Positions 49,611 to 59,246 of a stretch of 64,000 bases of DNA are shown here, one piece after another. The notes under the pieces were generated by a model. It worked only from the letters and a program-made list of their open reading frames with translations. It did no database searches and was not told the origin of the DNA. Numbering within the stretch: the stretch's first letter is position 1; every line of letters starts with the position of its first letter. Origin of the DNA: Hymenobacter chitinivorans DSM 11115 (GTDB lineage Bacteria; Bacteroidota; Bacteroidia; Cytophagales; Hymenobacteraceae); assembly GCF_002797555.1 (NCBI RefSeq), contig NZ_PGFA01000003.1, forward strand, positions 186,001 to 250,000. Direction: 5' to 3'. Both the position numbers and the translations under genes were made by a program.

Positions 49611-51635
49611 ATGAGGCCCTACATCCGCAAATTCCCCCGACTTCAGGCTGCCGGTCTTTCCTACTGGCGAATTTTGGGCTGCCTGTGCCTATTCCTTTTC
49701 TGCTGTGGCATGGCCCGGGCGGCACCCCACGAAGATACTCTGCGTATCCACGCCGGGATTAACGAGCTCTACGTCAAGCCAGTATACTACAGCGTGCTCG
49801 AAGACCCTTCGGGCCGACTCACCCTGCAGGACGTGCTGAGCCCGAAATGGAACCGTCGGTTTCAGTCGGGCGACGTAACCTCGGGCGGCAAACAGGCCGG
49901 CAACATCGAAAACACCGAGTCGGCCTACTGGCTGCGCATCAGCGTGCATACCGATGATTACGACGAGCATCACTGGTACCTGGAGATGTTCGATTCCCAC
50001 ATCAACGACCTGACGTTTTACGGGGCTAATGTCACCGGGCAGTACGCCGGCGTGCGTACCGGCGCCGACTTTCCCTTTTCCACTCGGCCCTACGCCTACA
50101 AGAACTTCCTGTTCAGCCTCCACCTGCAGCCCAACCAAACGCACACGTATTACCTGCGGCTGAAATCGAGCTCCAAAACCAGCTTTCTGGGCCGGTTGCG
50201 CAACGAGGCCATGCTGTCGTCCCACTTTCAGAGTGAGTACGGCATGCTCGGCGGCTTCTATGGAGTGCTGCTGATTATGGTGGTGTATAACTTGTTCATT
50301 TTCTTGTTTATAGGTGAGCAAACCTACCTGCGCTACGTAGCCTACGTGCTTAGCTGCAGCCTGCTTTTCCTCTCGGAAGACGGCCTGGGATTCGAGTATA
50401 TCTGGCCCACGCTGCCCTGGCTCAACCAGATTGTCAACGCCGGCGCCCCGATTCTGCTCCTGCTCACCTTTGGCTATTACGCCCGCCACTTCCTCGATGC
50501 GCCCCAGCGCCTGCCCCGCTTCGACCCGGTCGTGCGCCTGGTAGTATTGCTCAGCGCCGGCCTGTTGCTGCTCGATACCATCTTTATTCAGTCGGGCTTC
50601 AGTTTCTGGCTCTACCTGCTGCCCTATGGCATGTTGTATTACGCTGCTATTCAGGTGTATCGGCAGGGCTTCCGGCCGGCCCGCATCTTTTTGCTGGCCC
50701 AGGCCGGCGTGGTGGTCAGCCTCCTATTCCTGATAACTCGCAAGCTGGGCGTCGACTTCTTCAACAATGCCTTTACCGTGTATAGCATGAATGTGGCCTT
50801 CGTCTTCGAAGTGGCCGTGCTGTCGTACGCGCTGGGCGAGAAAATCAAGAGCATCAAGGATGCCACTATTCGGGCCCAGGAGAAGCTGGTGAAGCAGCTG
50901 CGTAAGAAACACTTAGCCCAAGACCGGTTAGTGGAGCAGCTCAACCAGAACCAGACCCTTAAGGATCAACTCAACTCTGAGTTGGAAGAGCAGGTGGCCC
51001 GTCGCACCGAGGAGCTGCGCCGGCAAAGTGAAACCATTGTGGCTCAAAACCGGGAGCTACTCCAGGCTAATGGTTTGTTGGCTTTGCAATCAGCTGCTAT
51101 TGAGAAGCTTAACGCCGACTTGCAGCGTGATCTGCAGGAAGCCCAGACGGCCCGGGTGCTATCCAAAGAGGTGGACTTCGGCGAGTTCAGCCAGATTTAC
51201 CCCGACAAAGACGCCTGTCTGCGCTACCTCGCCGACCTGAAATGGGCTCATGGTTACCGCTGCCGTAAGTGTGGGCATGAAAAGTACTGCGACGCCCGCG
51301 AAGCCCATGCTCGCCGCTGCACCAAGTGCCGCTACGTAGAGTCGGCTACGGCCTACACAATGCTGCAAAAGTGTAAGTTCTCTATCATCAAGGCTTTCTA
51401 CGCTGTCTTTCTGATTTACACTCACAAGGGCAACTACTCCTCCCAGGAGCTCTCCCGGGTACTAGAGCTGCGGCAGGGTACTTGCTGGAGTTTTAGCCAG
51501 AAAGTTTTGGAAGCCATGCGCCGCCGTCGGCAAGCTGCTGACTACGATGAGAATGAGGGCTGGACCCACATATTGCTCGACGCTAGTACTACGGTAGATG
51601 AGGAACAAACAGTAGCGGAAACCGAACGATCCTGA
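49611..51635 (+). CDS. 7TM-DISM membrane sensor fused to an IS1595-type transposase zinc ribbon
   Basis: A 674-residue protein starting at ATG 49611, with a signal region ending GMARAA. Residues about 42-190 form a periplasmic 7TMR-DISMED2-like beta domain (NTESAYWLRISV, YLEMFDSHINDLTFYG), 207-410 seven membrane helices (SEYGMLGGFYGVLLIMVVYN), 412-515 a coiled coil. Where a kinase, cyclase or HTH output is usual, residues 527-640 instead look like the N-terminal part of IS1595 transposases: FSQIYPDKDACLRYLADLKW, Cys551/Cys554 and Cys570/Cys573 pairs, then SIIKAFYAVFLIYTHKGNYS and SRVLELRQGTCWSFSQKVLE. The DDE catalytic domain is absent. No inverted repeats flank it. DNA-binding output is inferred, with the glucan genes as possible targets. 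Confidence 0.87.
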   Translation: MRPYIRKFPRLQAAGLSYWRILGCLCLFLFCCGMARAAPHEDTLRIHAGINELYVKPVYYSVLEDPSGRLTLQDVLSPKWNRRFQSGDVTSGGKQAGNIENTESAYWLRISVHTDDYDEHHWYLEMFDSHINDLTFYGANVTGQYAGVRTGADFPFSTRPYAYKNFLFSLHLQPNQTHTYYLRLKSSSKTSFLGRLRNEAMLSSHFQSEYGMLGGFYGVLLIMVVYNLFIFLFIGEQTYLRYVAYVLSCSLLFLSEDGLGFEYIWPTLPWLNQIVNAGAPILLLLTFGYYARHFLDAPQRLPRFDPVVRLVVLLSAGLLLLDTIFIQSGFSFWLYLLPYGMLYYAAIQVYRQGFRPARIFLLAQAGVVVSLLFLITRKLGVDFFNNAFTVYSMNVAFVFEVAVLSYALGEKIKSIKDATIRAQEKLVKQLRKKHLAQDRLVEQLNQNQTLKDQLNSELEEQVARRTEELRRQSETIVAQNRELLQANGLLALQSAAIEKLNADLQRDLQEAQTARVLSKEVDFGEFSQIYPDKDACLRYLADLKWAHGYRCRKCGHEKYCDAREAHARRCTKCRYVESATAYTMLQKCKFSIIKAFYAVFLIYTHKGNYSSQELSRVLELRQGTCWSFSQKVLEAMRRRRQAADYDENEGWTHILLDASTTVDEEQTVAETERS

Positions 51636-51638
51636 GAA

Positions 51639-51656
51639 GCTGCAAACGTTTGCAGC
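51639..51656. promoter_or_regulatory. Perfect 18-bp palindrome (GCTGCAAACGTTTGCAGC), LacI-type operator candidate
   Basis: Starts 4 nt after the stop of the 7TM-zinc ribbon gene and lies about 240 nt before the GH3 promoter. Its core is the same as the palindrome at 42930-42943. No LacI-family gene is in the window. Confidence 0.55.
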
Positions 51657-51715
51657 ACAAATTTACTTGGCCAGCAAAAATATTTTAGAAAAATGGCCCT
51701 TCAAGGCCTCTTTTC

Positions 51716-51905
51716 TCATTGTTTTTTAGCCGCAAGTGCCATTTTGCGATAAAACAGGGCTCAGGTCGTAATTGGCCGCAATTGTGTCTTAAAGCGTGTG
51801 CGGTAAGTGTATAATCACGATGTGAAGTAGGTGAAAAAACCCTGTTTATAGGGCGTATTAAGGGTTTTTGCTATTGCATTTGCCGAACAAGTAAAGATAT
51901 CTTTG
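51716..51905 (+). promoter_or_regulatory. Promoter region of the GH3-SusCD cluster, similar to that of the GH16 gene
   Basis: TTG (51874-51876), 21-nt spacer, TATCTTTG (51898-51905), an exact TAnnTTTG; the ATG follows at 51924. TCATTGTTTTTTA (51716-51728), AGTGTATA, GGGTTTTT and TTGCATTTGCCGAACAA (51874-51890) occur in the same order and close spacing in the region 42747-42923. Confidence 0.65.
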
Positions 51906-51923
51906 GGTATTCCCCCCATCGAA

Positions 51924-54401
51924 ATGACTACTTCCCACCCCACCTCGGAGGCTCCCGTTGGAGTTGTCAAGGGCTACTCATCCGTACTAGACGCGCTAAC
52001 AGTCCGTGTTGCTTACACGTTGCTGCTGGGTACGACGCTGTGTACCTGGAGCAGCTGCCAGCGTGCCGCGGTGCAAACGATTCCGGCTACTTCCGCCGCT
52101 ACTCTTCCGTCAGCACCTGCGGCTAGCAGTGCCCTGCCTCGTCCTGTGGTGAGTGAGCGGGTAACGGCGCTGCTAGCCCAGATGACGCTGGAAGAGAAAA
52201 TTGGGCAGATGACCCAGCTCACCAACACGGTTATTAATACTACCGGGGTGCAGCGCGACATTACCCTGGACTCGGCCAAGCTGGTTCCCCTGATTCGGGA
52301 CTACCATGTGGGCTCCTTTTTGAATGGCGAGGCCGTGCCGGCGGCGCAGTGGGTAAAATATTCGGCAGCCCTGCAGCGCATTGCCCTGCGCGAGTCCCGC
52401 CTGCACATTCCTATTATCTACGGCATTGACCATATGCACGGGGCCAGCTATGTGGCGGGCACGGCTATCTTTCCGCATAACCTGAACCTGGGTGCCAGCT
52501 TCAACCCGGAGTTTGCCCGGCAAACGGCCCGCGCTACGGTGCTGGAATCGGCCGACCTGGGCCACCACTGGGTATTTGCGCCAGTACTTGACCTGGGCGT
52601 GAATACCTACTGGCCGCGGGTGTACGAAACCTACGGTGAAGACCCACTGGTGGCTGCCACCATGGGCGCCGCCTTCGTGAAGGAGCTACAGGAGAATACC
52701 GAAATAGCTCCCTACAAAGTAGCGGCCTGCGGCAAGCACTTCCTGGGCTATTCCGACCCGCGCAACGGCTGGGACCGGACCAACGCCATGATTTCGGAGC
52801 AACGGATTCAGGAGTTTTTCCGGCCCTCATTTCAGGCTGCCATGGATGCCGGCCTGAAAACGGTCATGATCAACAGCGGCCTGATCAACGGGGAGCCGGT
52901 GCACGCTTCCAAGGCCATTCTGACCGACCTGCTGCGCACCCAGATGGGCTTTAAAGGCGTGGCCGTGACCGACTGGGAAGACATTATCCGGTTGGTGCGG
53001 GTGCAGAAAACGGCTGCCAACGAAAAGGAAGCCACCTTTATGGCCATCGACGCCGGTGTGGATATGGCCATGACGCCCTACACCACTAATTTCTGCCGCT
53101 ACGTGAAGGAGCTGGTGCAGGAAGGTCGGCTTTCGGAAGAGCGTATCAACCTTTCGGCGGGGCGGGTACTGCAGCTCAAGGACGAGCTGGGCTTGTTCGA
53201 ACATCCCATGCCGCGCACCGACCGCCTCAACCGCGTGGGCGACCCGGCGCTGAAGCTGCAGGCCGTGGAAGCCGCCCGCGAATCGGTGGTGCTACTCAAG
53301 AACGACAACCAGACCCTGCCGCTGGCCCCGGCTGCCGTGAAACGCCTGCTGGTAGTGGGCCCCTCGGCCGACTCCCGCGCCAACCTGGCCGGCGGCTGGA
53401 CCCTGGCTTGGCAAGGCCGCCCCGAAGCCGAGTATCCGAAAGAAGTACTGACTATTTACGCCGCCCTTAAAAAGGAATTTCCTGGCGCCCAGGTTGAAAC
53501 CCTGCCCTACCGCGACGCGGCCGGCAGGCTGAGCCTGACCAGCATCGGGGCCGCCGCCCGCAAAGCCGACGCCGTAGTGCTGGCCATCGGGGAGCGGCCC
53601 TACACCGAAGGCCTGGGCAATACCAGCGACCTGACCCTGCCCGACGACCAGCAGCAACTGGTGCGCGCGGCTCAGGCCGCCGGCAAACCCACGGTGCTCG
53701 TCATCATCGGCGGCCGGCCCAGTATCATCCGGACCGTGGCCGAAAAGTCGTCGGCCATTCTGTGGGGCGGGCTGCCGGGCTTCGGCGGTGGGCAGGCCAT
53801 TGCCGAAATCATCAGCGGTAAGGTGAACCCCAGCGCCAAGCTCTCCTTTACGTATCCGCAGTTTGCCGGCCACATTTCGCCCTACCACCACGACAACAAT
53901 GAAAACTCGCTCGACCTGAGCGACTTCGGGGCCGGTTTCGAAAACCGCGGGCCCAAGTTTAAGCCCGCCATGCTCACTGAGTACGGCGAAGGCTTGAGCT
54001 ACACCTCGTTTCGCTACCGCAACCTGCAGCTCAGCGACTCGGTGCTGACCGGCAACGGCGCGGTGCGGGCTACGGTGCAGGTAACCAATACTGGTAAGCG
54101 CGCCGGCAAAGAGGCTGTGCTCTGGTTCCTGACCGATGAGGTAGGCCGCATTACCCGGCCCGTGCGCCTGCTCAAGCATTTCGAGAAGCAGGCGTTTCAG
54201 CCCGGTGAAACCCGCGAAATGGTCTTTGAAATTCAACCCCAGCGCCACCTAAGCTACCCCAATGCCCAGGGCCAGTCCCAGCTGGAAGAAGGCTACTTCA
54301 CCCTGCGCGTGGGCGACCAGACCCGGCGCTTCCGCTACGCTGCTCCGGCCGCTGCTACCACTGCCCCGCTCGGGCAGAAGGGCAGTGGTTCCCAACCCTA
54401 A
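51924..54401 (+). CDS. bglX: GH3 family beta-glucosidase
   Basis: An 825-residue enzyme; ATG 51924 is used because a TTG at 51903 lies within the -7 element. The N-terminus has a hydrophobic segment (VAYTLLLGTTLCTWSSC) that may be a lipoprotein signal. The GH3 N-domain starts LLAQMTLEEKIGQMTQ, with KHFLGYSDPRNGWDR and nucleophile Asp350 in GVAVTDWEDI. The alpha/beta C-domain has SVVLLKNDNQTLPL and LWGGLPGFGGGQAIAEI, and a fibronectin-like end follows. It would release glucose from beta-gluco-oligosaccharides in the periplasm. It heads a run of same-strand glucan genes; susC starts 78 nt after its stop. Confidence 0.94.
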   Translation: MTTSHPTSEAPVGVVKGYSSVLDALTVRVAYTLLLGTTLCTWSSCQRAAVQTIPATSAATLPSAPAASSALPRPVVSERVTALLAQMTLEEKIGQMTQLTNTVINTTGVQRDITLDSAKLVPLIRDYHVGSFLNGEAVPAAQWVKYSAALQRIALRESRLHIPIIYGIDHMHGASYVAGTAIFPHNLNLGASFNPEFARQTARATVLESADLGHHWVFAPVLDLGVNTYWPRVYETYGEDPLVAATMGAAFVKELQENTEIAPYKVAACGKHFLGYSDPRNGWDRTNAMISEQRIQEFFRPSFQAAMDAGLKTVMINSGLINGEPVHASKAILTDLLRTQMGFKGVAVTDWEDIIRLVRVQKTAANEKEATFMAIDAGVDMAMTPYTTNFCRYVKELVQEGRLSEERINLSAGRVLQLKDELGLFEHPMPRTDRLNRVGDPALKLQAVEAARESVVLLKNDNQTLPLAPAAVKRLLVVGPSADSRANLAGGWTLAWQGRPEAEYPKEVLTIYAALKKEFPGAQVETLPYRDAAGRLSLTSIGAAARKADAVVLAIGERPYTEGLGNTSDLTLPDDQQQLVRAAQAAGKPTVLVIIGGRPSIIRTVAEKSSAILWGGLPGFGGGQAIAEIISGKVNPSAKLSFTYPQFAGHISPYHHDNNENSLDLSDFGAGFENRGPKFKPAMLTEYGEGLSYTSFRYRNLQLSDSVLTGNGAVRATVQVTNTGKRAGKEAVLWFLTDEVGRITRPVRLLKHFEKQAFQPGETREMVFEIQPQRHLSYPNAQGQSQLEEGYFTLRVGDQTRRFRYAAPAAATTAPLGQKGSGSQP

Positions 54402-54479
54402 AATTGTCGGCCCCGGCCGGCGCATGTTTGGCCCGGGTGCTTTAGTTGTTTTTGCTCTCCACTTCCAATTCCTACCCTC

Positions 54480-57400
54480 ATGAATGCAAATAATTACCCG
54501 CATTTCCTGCGGCGGGCTTTGCTTCTGGCTTCGCTAGGGCTGCCTACGCTGGCTGCCCCGGCCCTGGCCGGTTCTCCCGCCCTGCCGCTGCCCATTGCCG
54601 GGCGCCCCACGCTGGCCGATATTCAGGTATCGGGCCGGGTGACCCAGAGCTCGGGGGAGCCCCTACCGGGCGTAACCGTGCTGGTGAAAGGCACTACCAT
54701 CGGTACTTCCACTAACTCGGATGGCACCTTTGTGCTGAACGTGCCGGAAAACAGCACGCTGGTGTTCAGCTACGTAGGCTATCTGCGCCAGGAAGTGGCC
54801 GTGACCAGCAGCAACAGCGGCAATCTGGCCGTGACGCTCAACGACGACCTGAAAGCCCTGAATGAAGTAGTCGTAGTGGGCTACGGTACCCAGGAGCGGA
54901 CCAGCGTAACGGGCGCCGTGTCGTCGGTTTCGGCCCGTGAAATTGCCACCCAGCCGGTGGCCGATGCTACCCAAGCCCTGCAGGGCCGGGCGGCTGGGGT
55001 TACAGTTACATCCAACGGCGGTGCGCCGGGCGGTGCAGCGGGTACCTCTATCCGGGTGCGGGGCATTACCTCGGCCGGCAATAACAACCCGCTCTACGTC
55101 GTCGACGGCTTTCCGCTGCCCGAAGGAGGGGAGAACCAGCTGAATGCCATCAGCCCCAACGACATTGAAACCATTGACATCCTGAAGGACGCCTCGGCCA
55201 CGGCCATTTACGGGGTGCGGGCCGCCAACGGCGTGGTTATCATTACCACTAAGCGGGGCAAGGCCGGCGTGTCAACTATCAACCTGGACGCCTACCGCGG
55301 CGTGCAGCAGGTGTGGCGCAAGCTGGATCTGCTTTCGGCTAAGGAATACGCCATCATCAACAACGAAAACCGCATTGCCGGTGGCGAGCGAATCGTGGTG
55401 GACCGGCTGCGCAACCCCGACGCCCTGGGCGAGGGCACCGACTGGCAGGACGAGGTATTCCGCCGGGCGGCCATTCAGAATTATGCCCTCTCGGCTACCG
55501 GCGGCAGCGACAAGGCCCGCTTTGCCGTGTCGGGTAGCTACTTCCAGCAGGATGGTACCGTAGTTGGCTCCCACTTCGAGCGCTACACGCTGCGGGCCAA
55601 CGGCGACCTGCAGATGAACAAGATTCTGAAGCTGGGCAGCAATATCTCGCTCACTCACCTGAACGACCGGCAGATTCCCTCGGGCGGTGGCACGGAAGGC
55701 TCCCGCAACGGCGAATACGGCACGATTCAACAGGCCATCCGCATTCCATCCATCATCCCGTTGTACCGCCCCGATGGCTACTACTATGAGCCCCGCGGCG
55801 CCCAGGACAACTTTGTGGAGGAAAATCCCCTGGCTTCGGCGACCCTCGCCAACCAGAAGTTTTCCCGCAACCGCGGCCTGACGACTTTCTTCGCCGAACT
55901 AGAGCCGCTAAAAGGATTACGCTGGCGGACCAACGTGGGCGCCGACTTGATTTTTGACAACTACAACGCCTTCCGGCCCGGGGTACCCGAGCTGAAAGTA
56001 GGTGACGAAACCTACTCCACGCGCTACGGGCAGGCCACGGCCGGCGGCTCGGCCACCTCGAACTACAATCAGAGCTACCTGATTGAAAACACGCTGACCT
56101 ACGACCACCTCTTTGCCGACCGCCACCAAGTGACGGTGTTGCTGGGGCAGTCGGGGCAGATTATTGACCAGCAGGACGTGGGAGCTTACCGCACCGGCTA
56201 CCTGCGCAACGACCTGCAGACGATTAACTCGGGGCCGGTAAACACCCAGATTTCCAACTCCGGCAACATTCAGCCCCGGCAGAAACTGGCCAGCTACTTC
56301 GGTCGTCTCAACTATGAGTTTGCCGGTAAGTACCTCTTCCAGGCCATTATGCGCTACGACGGGGTGAGCAACTTCGAGCCCGGCAAAAAATTTGGCTTCT
56401 TCCCGGGCGTGTCGGCTGGCTGGCGCATTTCGGAAGAAGAGTTTTTGAAAGACAACCGCGCCATCAGCAACCTGAAGCTGCGCGCCGGCTACGGCAAAGT
56501 GGGTAACCCCAACAACGCCGGCCGCTTTGCCTACCTGTTTGCCATCAACTCGGGCATTCAGTATCCCTTCGGGCCCAACGGCACCATTCAGACCGGCGCC
56601 GCTCCTACCCGCCTGCCCAACTACGACCTGCGCTGGGAAACCAACAACCAGACGAACATTGGCTTGGATTTCGGCTTCCTCGACAACCGCTTCGAGGCTA
56701 CCGTGGACCTCTACAACCGCAGCTCGCCCAACCTGATTGCGCCCGTGCCGGTGTCGTTGGTATCGGGTACGTATGAGCCCGTTAACCGCAACGCGGCTTC
56801 GGCCTACAACCGCGGCGTCGACTTCTCGTTCACCTCGCACAACCTGCGCGGCAGCGGCTCGGCCCTGAACTGGACCACGACCCTAAACGTGTCGGCCTAC
56901 AAGACCAAGCTCGAGTCGCTGGGCGAGGGCAAGCCCTACGACGGCCTGAGCGTACTCAGCGGCGTGATTGTGCGCTACGACCAGAACCAGGCTTTCGGCG
57001 CCTTCTACGGCCTGGTGGCCGATGGCATCTTCCAAACCCAGGAAGAAGTGAAAAACCACGCCACCCAGACGGCCGGCGACAACCCGGCCAAGAGCACGGC
57101 CCCCGGCGACATCCGCTTCAAGGACCTCAACAACGACGGCGTCATCAACGCCAGCGACCGGACCTTTATCGGCAACCCCAACCCCGACTTCACTTACGGC
57201 CTGAATAACACGCTGAGCTGGCAGGGTTTTGATTTCAACATGTTCCTGCAAGGCTCGCAGGGCAACGACATCTACAACCAGAACCGCTACATCCTGGAAA
57301 GCGCCCTGTATGGCAACAGCAACGGCAGCCGCCGGGTACTGGGCCGCTGGACCGGCCCCGGCACCAGCAACGACGTGCCCCGCGCCGTAGCCGGCGACCC

Positions 57401-57665
57401 GAACGGCAACCTGCGCGTGAGCAGCTACTACGTGGAAGACGGCTCCTACATGCGCATCAAAACCCTGACCCTGGGCTACACGCTGCCCCAGAGCATCATG
57501 AGCCGCATTGCGGCCAAGCAGCTGCGCGTGTACGTGAGCGGCCAGAACTTGCTGACCCTGACCAAGTACAGCGGCTACGACCCCGAAGTAGGTTCCCGTG
57601 GCGTCGACCTGGGCGTGTACCCTCAGTCGCGCGTATTCCTGGCCGGCCTCAACATCGGCTTCTAA
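54480..57665 (+). CDS. susC: SusC/RagA family TonB-linked outer-membrane transporter
   Basis: A 1061-residue oligosaccharide importer. After a signal peptide come a carboxypeptidase-regulatory-like domain (VSGRVTQSSGEPLPGVTVLV), the SusC motif LNEVVVVGYGTQ, a plug (LQGRAAGVTVTSN, IRVRGITS, NNNPLYVVDGFP, ILKDASATAIYGVRAANGVV) and the barrel, which ends RVFLAGLNIGF. Paired with the SusD protein encoded 21 nt downstream it would form a lidded pore for glucan fragments. Confidence 0.96.
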   Translation: MNANNYPHFLRRALLLASLGLPTLAAPALAGSPALPLPIAGRPTLADIQVSGRVTQSSGEPLPGVTVLVKGTTIGTSTNSDGTFVLNVPENSTLVFSYVGYLRQEVAVTSSNSGNLAVTLNDDLKALNEVVVVGYGTQERTSVTGAVSSVSAREIATQPVADATQALQGRAAGVTVTSNGGAPGGAAGTSIRVRGITSAGNNNPLYVVDGFPLPEGGENQLNAISPNDIETIDILKDASATAIYGVRAANGVVIITTKRGKAGVSTINLDAYRGVQQVWRKLDLLSAKEYAIINNENRIAGGERIVVDRLRNPDALGEGTDWQDEVFRRAAIQNYALSATGGSDKARFAVSGSYFQQDGTVVGSHFERYTLRANGDLQMNKILKLGSNISLTHLNDRQIPSGGGTEGSRNGEYGTIQQAIRIPSIIPLYRPDGYYYEPRGAQDNFVEENPLASATLANQKFSRNRGLTTFFAELEPLKGLRWRTNVGADLIFDNYNAFRPGVPELKVGDETYSTRYGQATAGGSATSNYNQSYLIENTLTYDHLFADRHQVTVLLGQSGQIIDQQDVGAYRTGYLRNDLQTINSGPVNTQISNSGNIQPRQKLASYFGRLNYEFAGKYLFQAIMRYDGVSNFEPGKKFGFFPGVSAGWRISEEEFLKDNRAISNLKLRAGYGKVGNPNNAGRFAYLFAINSGIQYPFGPNGTIQTGAAPTRLPNYDLRWETNNQTNIGLDFGFLDNRFEATVDLYNRSSPNLIAPVPVSLVSGTYEPVNRNAASAYNRGVDFSFTSHNLRGSGSALNWTTTLNVSAYKTKLESLGEGKPYDGLSVLSGVIVRYDQNQAFGAFYGLVADGIFQTQEEVKNHATQTAGDNPAKSTAPGDIRFKDLNNDGVINASDRTFIGNPNPDFTYGLNNTLSWQGFDFNMFLQGSQGNDIYNQNRYILESALYGNSNGSRRVLGRWTGPGTSNDVPRAVAGDPNGNLRVSSYYVEDGSYMRIKTLTLGYTLPQSIMSRIAAKQLRVYVSGQNLLTLTKYSGYDPEVGSRGVDLGVYPQSRVFLAGLNIGF

Positions 57666-57686
57666 TCTCCTAACCACCCTCCGATT

Positions 57687-59165
57687 ATGTCAACCTTCAC
57701 TAAGTATTCCGGCGGCGCCCTGCTTTTGAGCCTGGGCCTGCTCACCAGTTGCGGGGAGAAGTTTCTGGAAGAAACCCCGACCGACCAGGTAACCGACGCC
57801 AACTTCTATAAAACCACCACCGACGCCATTCAGGCCACCAACGCTATTTACAGCGAGTTGGGCAAGGCCGGGCAGTACAACTCCGCCCTCTGGGGAATCG
57901 GCGACATCGGCTCGGACCTGTCGACCACCGGCGGCGGTGGTGGCGGCGACGGCCTGGAGCAGCAGCAGCTCGACAACTTCAACATTCCCACGACCAACAC
58001 CCTGACTACCCGCCTGTGGGGTAGCTGCTACGTGGGCATTGGCCGGGCTAACATCGTGCTGGAAAAAGTGCCCGGCATGAGCATCGACCCCGCCGTCCAG
58101 ACGCGCAGCCTGGGCGAGGCCGAGTTTCTGCGGGCCAAGTACTACTTCGACCTGGTGCGGGCCTTCGGCGACGTACCGCTGCTAACCAAGCCGCCCAAAA
58201 CGACGGCCGAAGTCAACATTGCCCGCACGCCCGCCAGCCAGGTGTACGCTCAGATTGAGGCCGACCTGAAAGATGCCATTACCAAGCTGCCCGCCTCCTA
58301 CTCCGGCGACGACATCGGCCGGGCCACTAAGTGGTCGGCGGCGGCGCTGCTGGCCAAGGTGTACCTGACCGAAGGCAAGCTGCCGGACGCGGCTACCCAG
58401 GCCCGGAGCGTCATCAGCTCCAGCGGCAAGTCGCTGTGGGACAACTACGGTGACAACTTCAAGGTGGCCAACGAGAACGGCAAGGAGTCGATGTTCGAGG
58501 TGCAGTACATTGCGGGCCGCAACCAGTGGACCCAGGATGGCCTGGGCTGGAGCGGCAACGAGTTTATGGGCCCCCGCGGCCAGGGTATCGTGCCCCAGGG
58601 CGGCTACGGCTTCAACATTCCCGAGCCCGACTTCGTGGCGGGCTACGAGGCCGGCGACACCCGTCGCGCCGTGACCATCTGGATGCCCGGCGACAAATAC
58701 CCCGACGGCCGTGTGCAGCCCAATGAACTGCCCGGCTCGCCTAACGGCTACGGCGTGAAAAAGTGGTTTATAGGCAAAGTCAACACCAACATCTGGGACT
58801 CGGAGCTCAACATTCCGGTGATGCGCCTGGCCGAGGTGTACCTGATTCTGGCCGAGGCCGTAGGGCCCACGCCGGAAGGTCTGGAGGCCATTAACAAGGT
58901 GCGGCGCCGCGCCTTCGCCAACGCCGCCGGCCATGATATTGCCGCCGGCATCAGCGCCGACGACTTCAAGCGGGCCGTGTGGAAGGAGCGCAAGTACGAG
59001 CTGGCCTTCGAAATGGACCGGTGGTTTGACATGAAGCGCACCGGGGAGCTGCTCACCTCGCCCCAGCTCAAGGCCAAAGGCGTGAAGCCCTACAACGTGC
59101 TGCTGCCGATTCCACAGTCGGAGCGCGACGTGAACCCGGGCCTGAGCCAGAACCAGGGCTATTAA
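57687..59165 (+). CDS. susD: SusD/RagB family surface glycan-binding lipoprotein
   Basis: A 492-residue lipoprotein with a lipobox in LLTSCGEKFLEETPTDQ. The family shape is shown by the start (FYKTTTDAIQATNAIYSEL), the helical TPR-like middle (GEAEFLRAKYYFDLVRAFGDVPLL) and the C-terminal region (RLAEVYLILAEAVGP, VWKERKYELAFEMDRWFDMKRTG, LLPIPQSERDVNPGLSQNQGY). It forms the lid over the SusC pore and would bind beta-glucan oligosaccharides. Confidence 0.96.
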   Translation: MSTFTKYSGGALLLSLGLLTSCGEKFLEETPTDQVTDANFYKTTTDAIQATNAIYSELGKAGQYNSALWGIGDIGSDLSTTGGGGGGDGLEQQQLDNFNIPTTNTLTTRLWGSCYVGIGRANIVLEKVPGMSIDPAVQTRSLGEAEFLRAKYYFDLVRAFGDVPLLTKPPKTTAEVNIARTPASQVYAQIEADLKDAITKLPASYSGDDIGRATKWSAAALLAKVYLTEGKLPDAATQARSVISSSGKSLWDNYGDNFKVANENGKESMFEVQYIAGRNQWTQDGLGWSGNEFMGPRGQGIVPQGGYGFNIPEPDFVAGYEAGDTRRAVTIWMPGDKYPDGRVQPNELPGSPNGYGVKKWFIGKVNTNIWDSELNIPVMRLAEVYLILAEAVGPTPEGLEAINKVRRRAFANAAGHDIAAGISADDFKRAVWKERKYELAFEMDRWFDMKRTGELLTSPQLKAKGVKPYNVLLPIPQSERDVNPGLSQNQGY

Positions 59166-59246
59166 TTAGTTGCCCGGTGGCCTGCCGGTAACTGCCGCGG
59201 GCCGCCGGGCGCTTTGCCTCCCACCGAACATTTCCTCTGCATTCCC

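Noticed and set aside
49611..51635. Reading the zinc-ribbon gene as an IS1595 insertion
   Set aside because: No DDE domain, no terminal inverted repeats or target duplication seen, and the ribbon is in one frame with an intact sensor.
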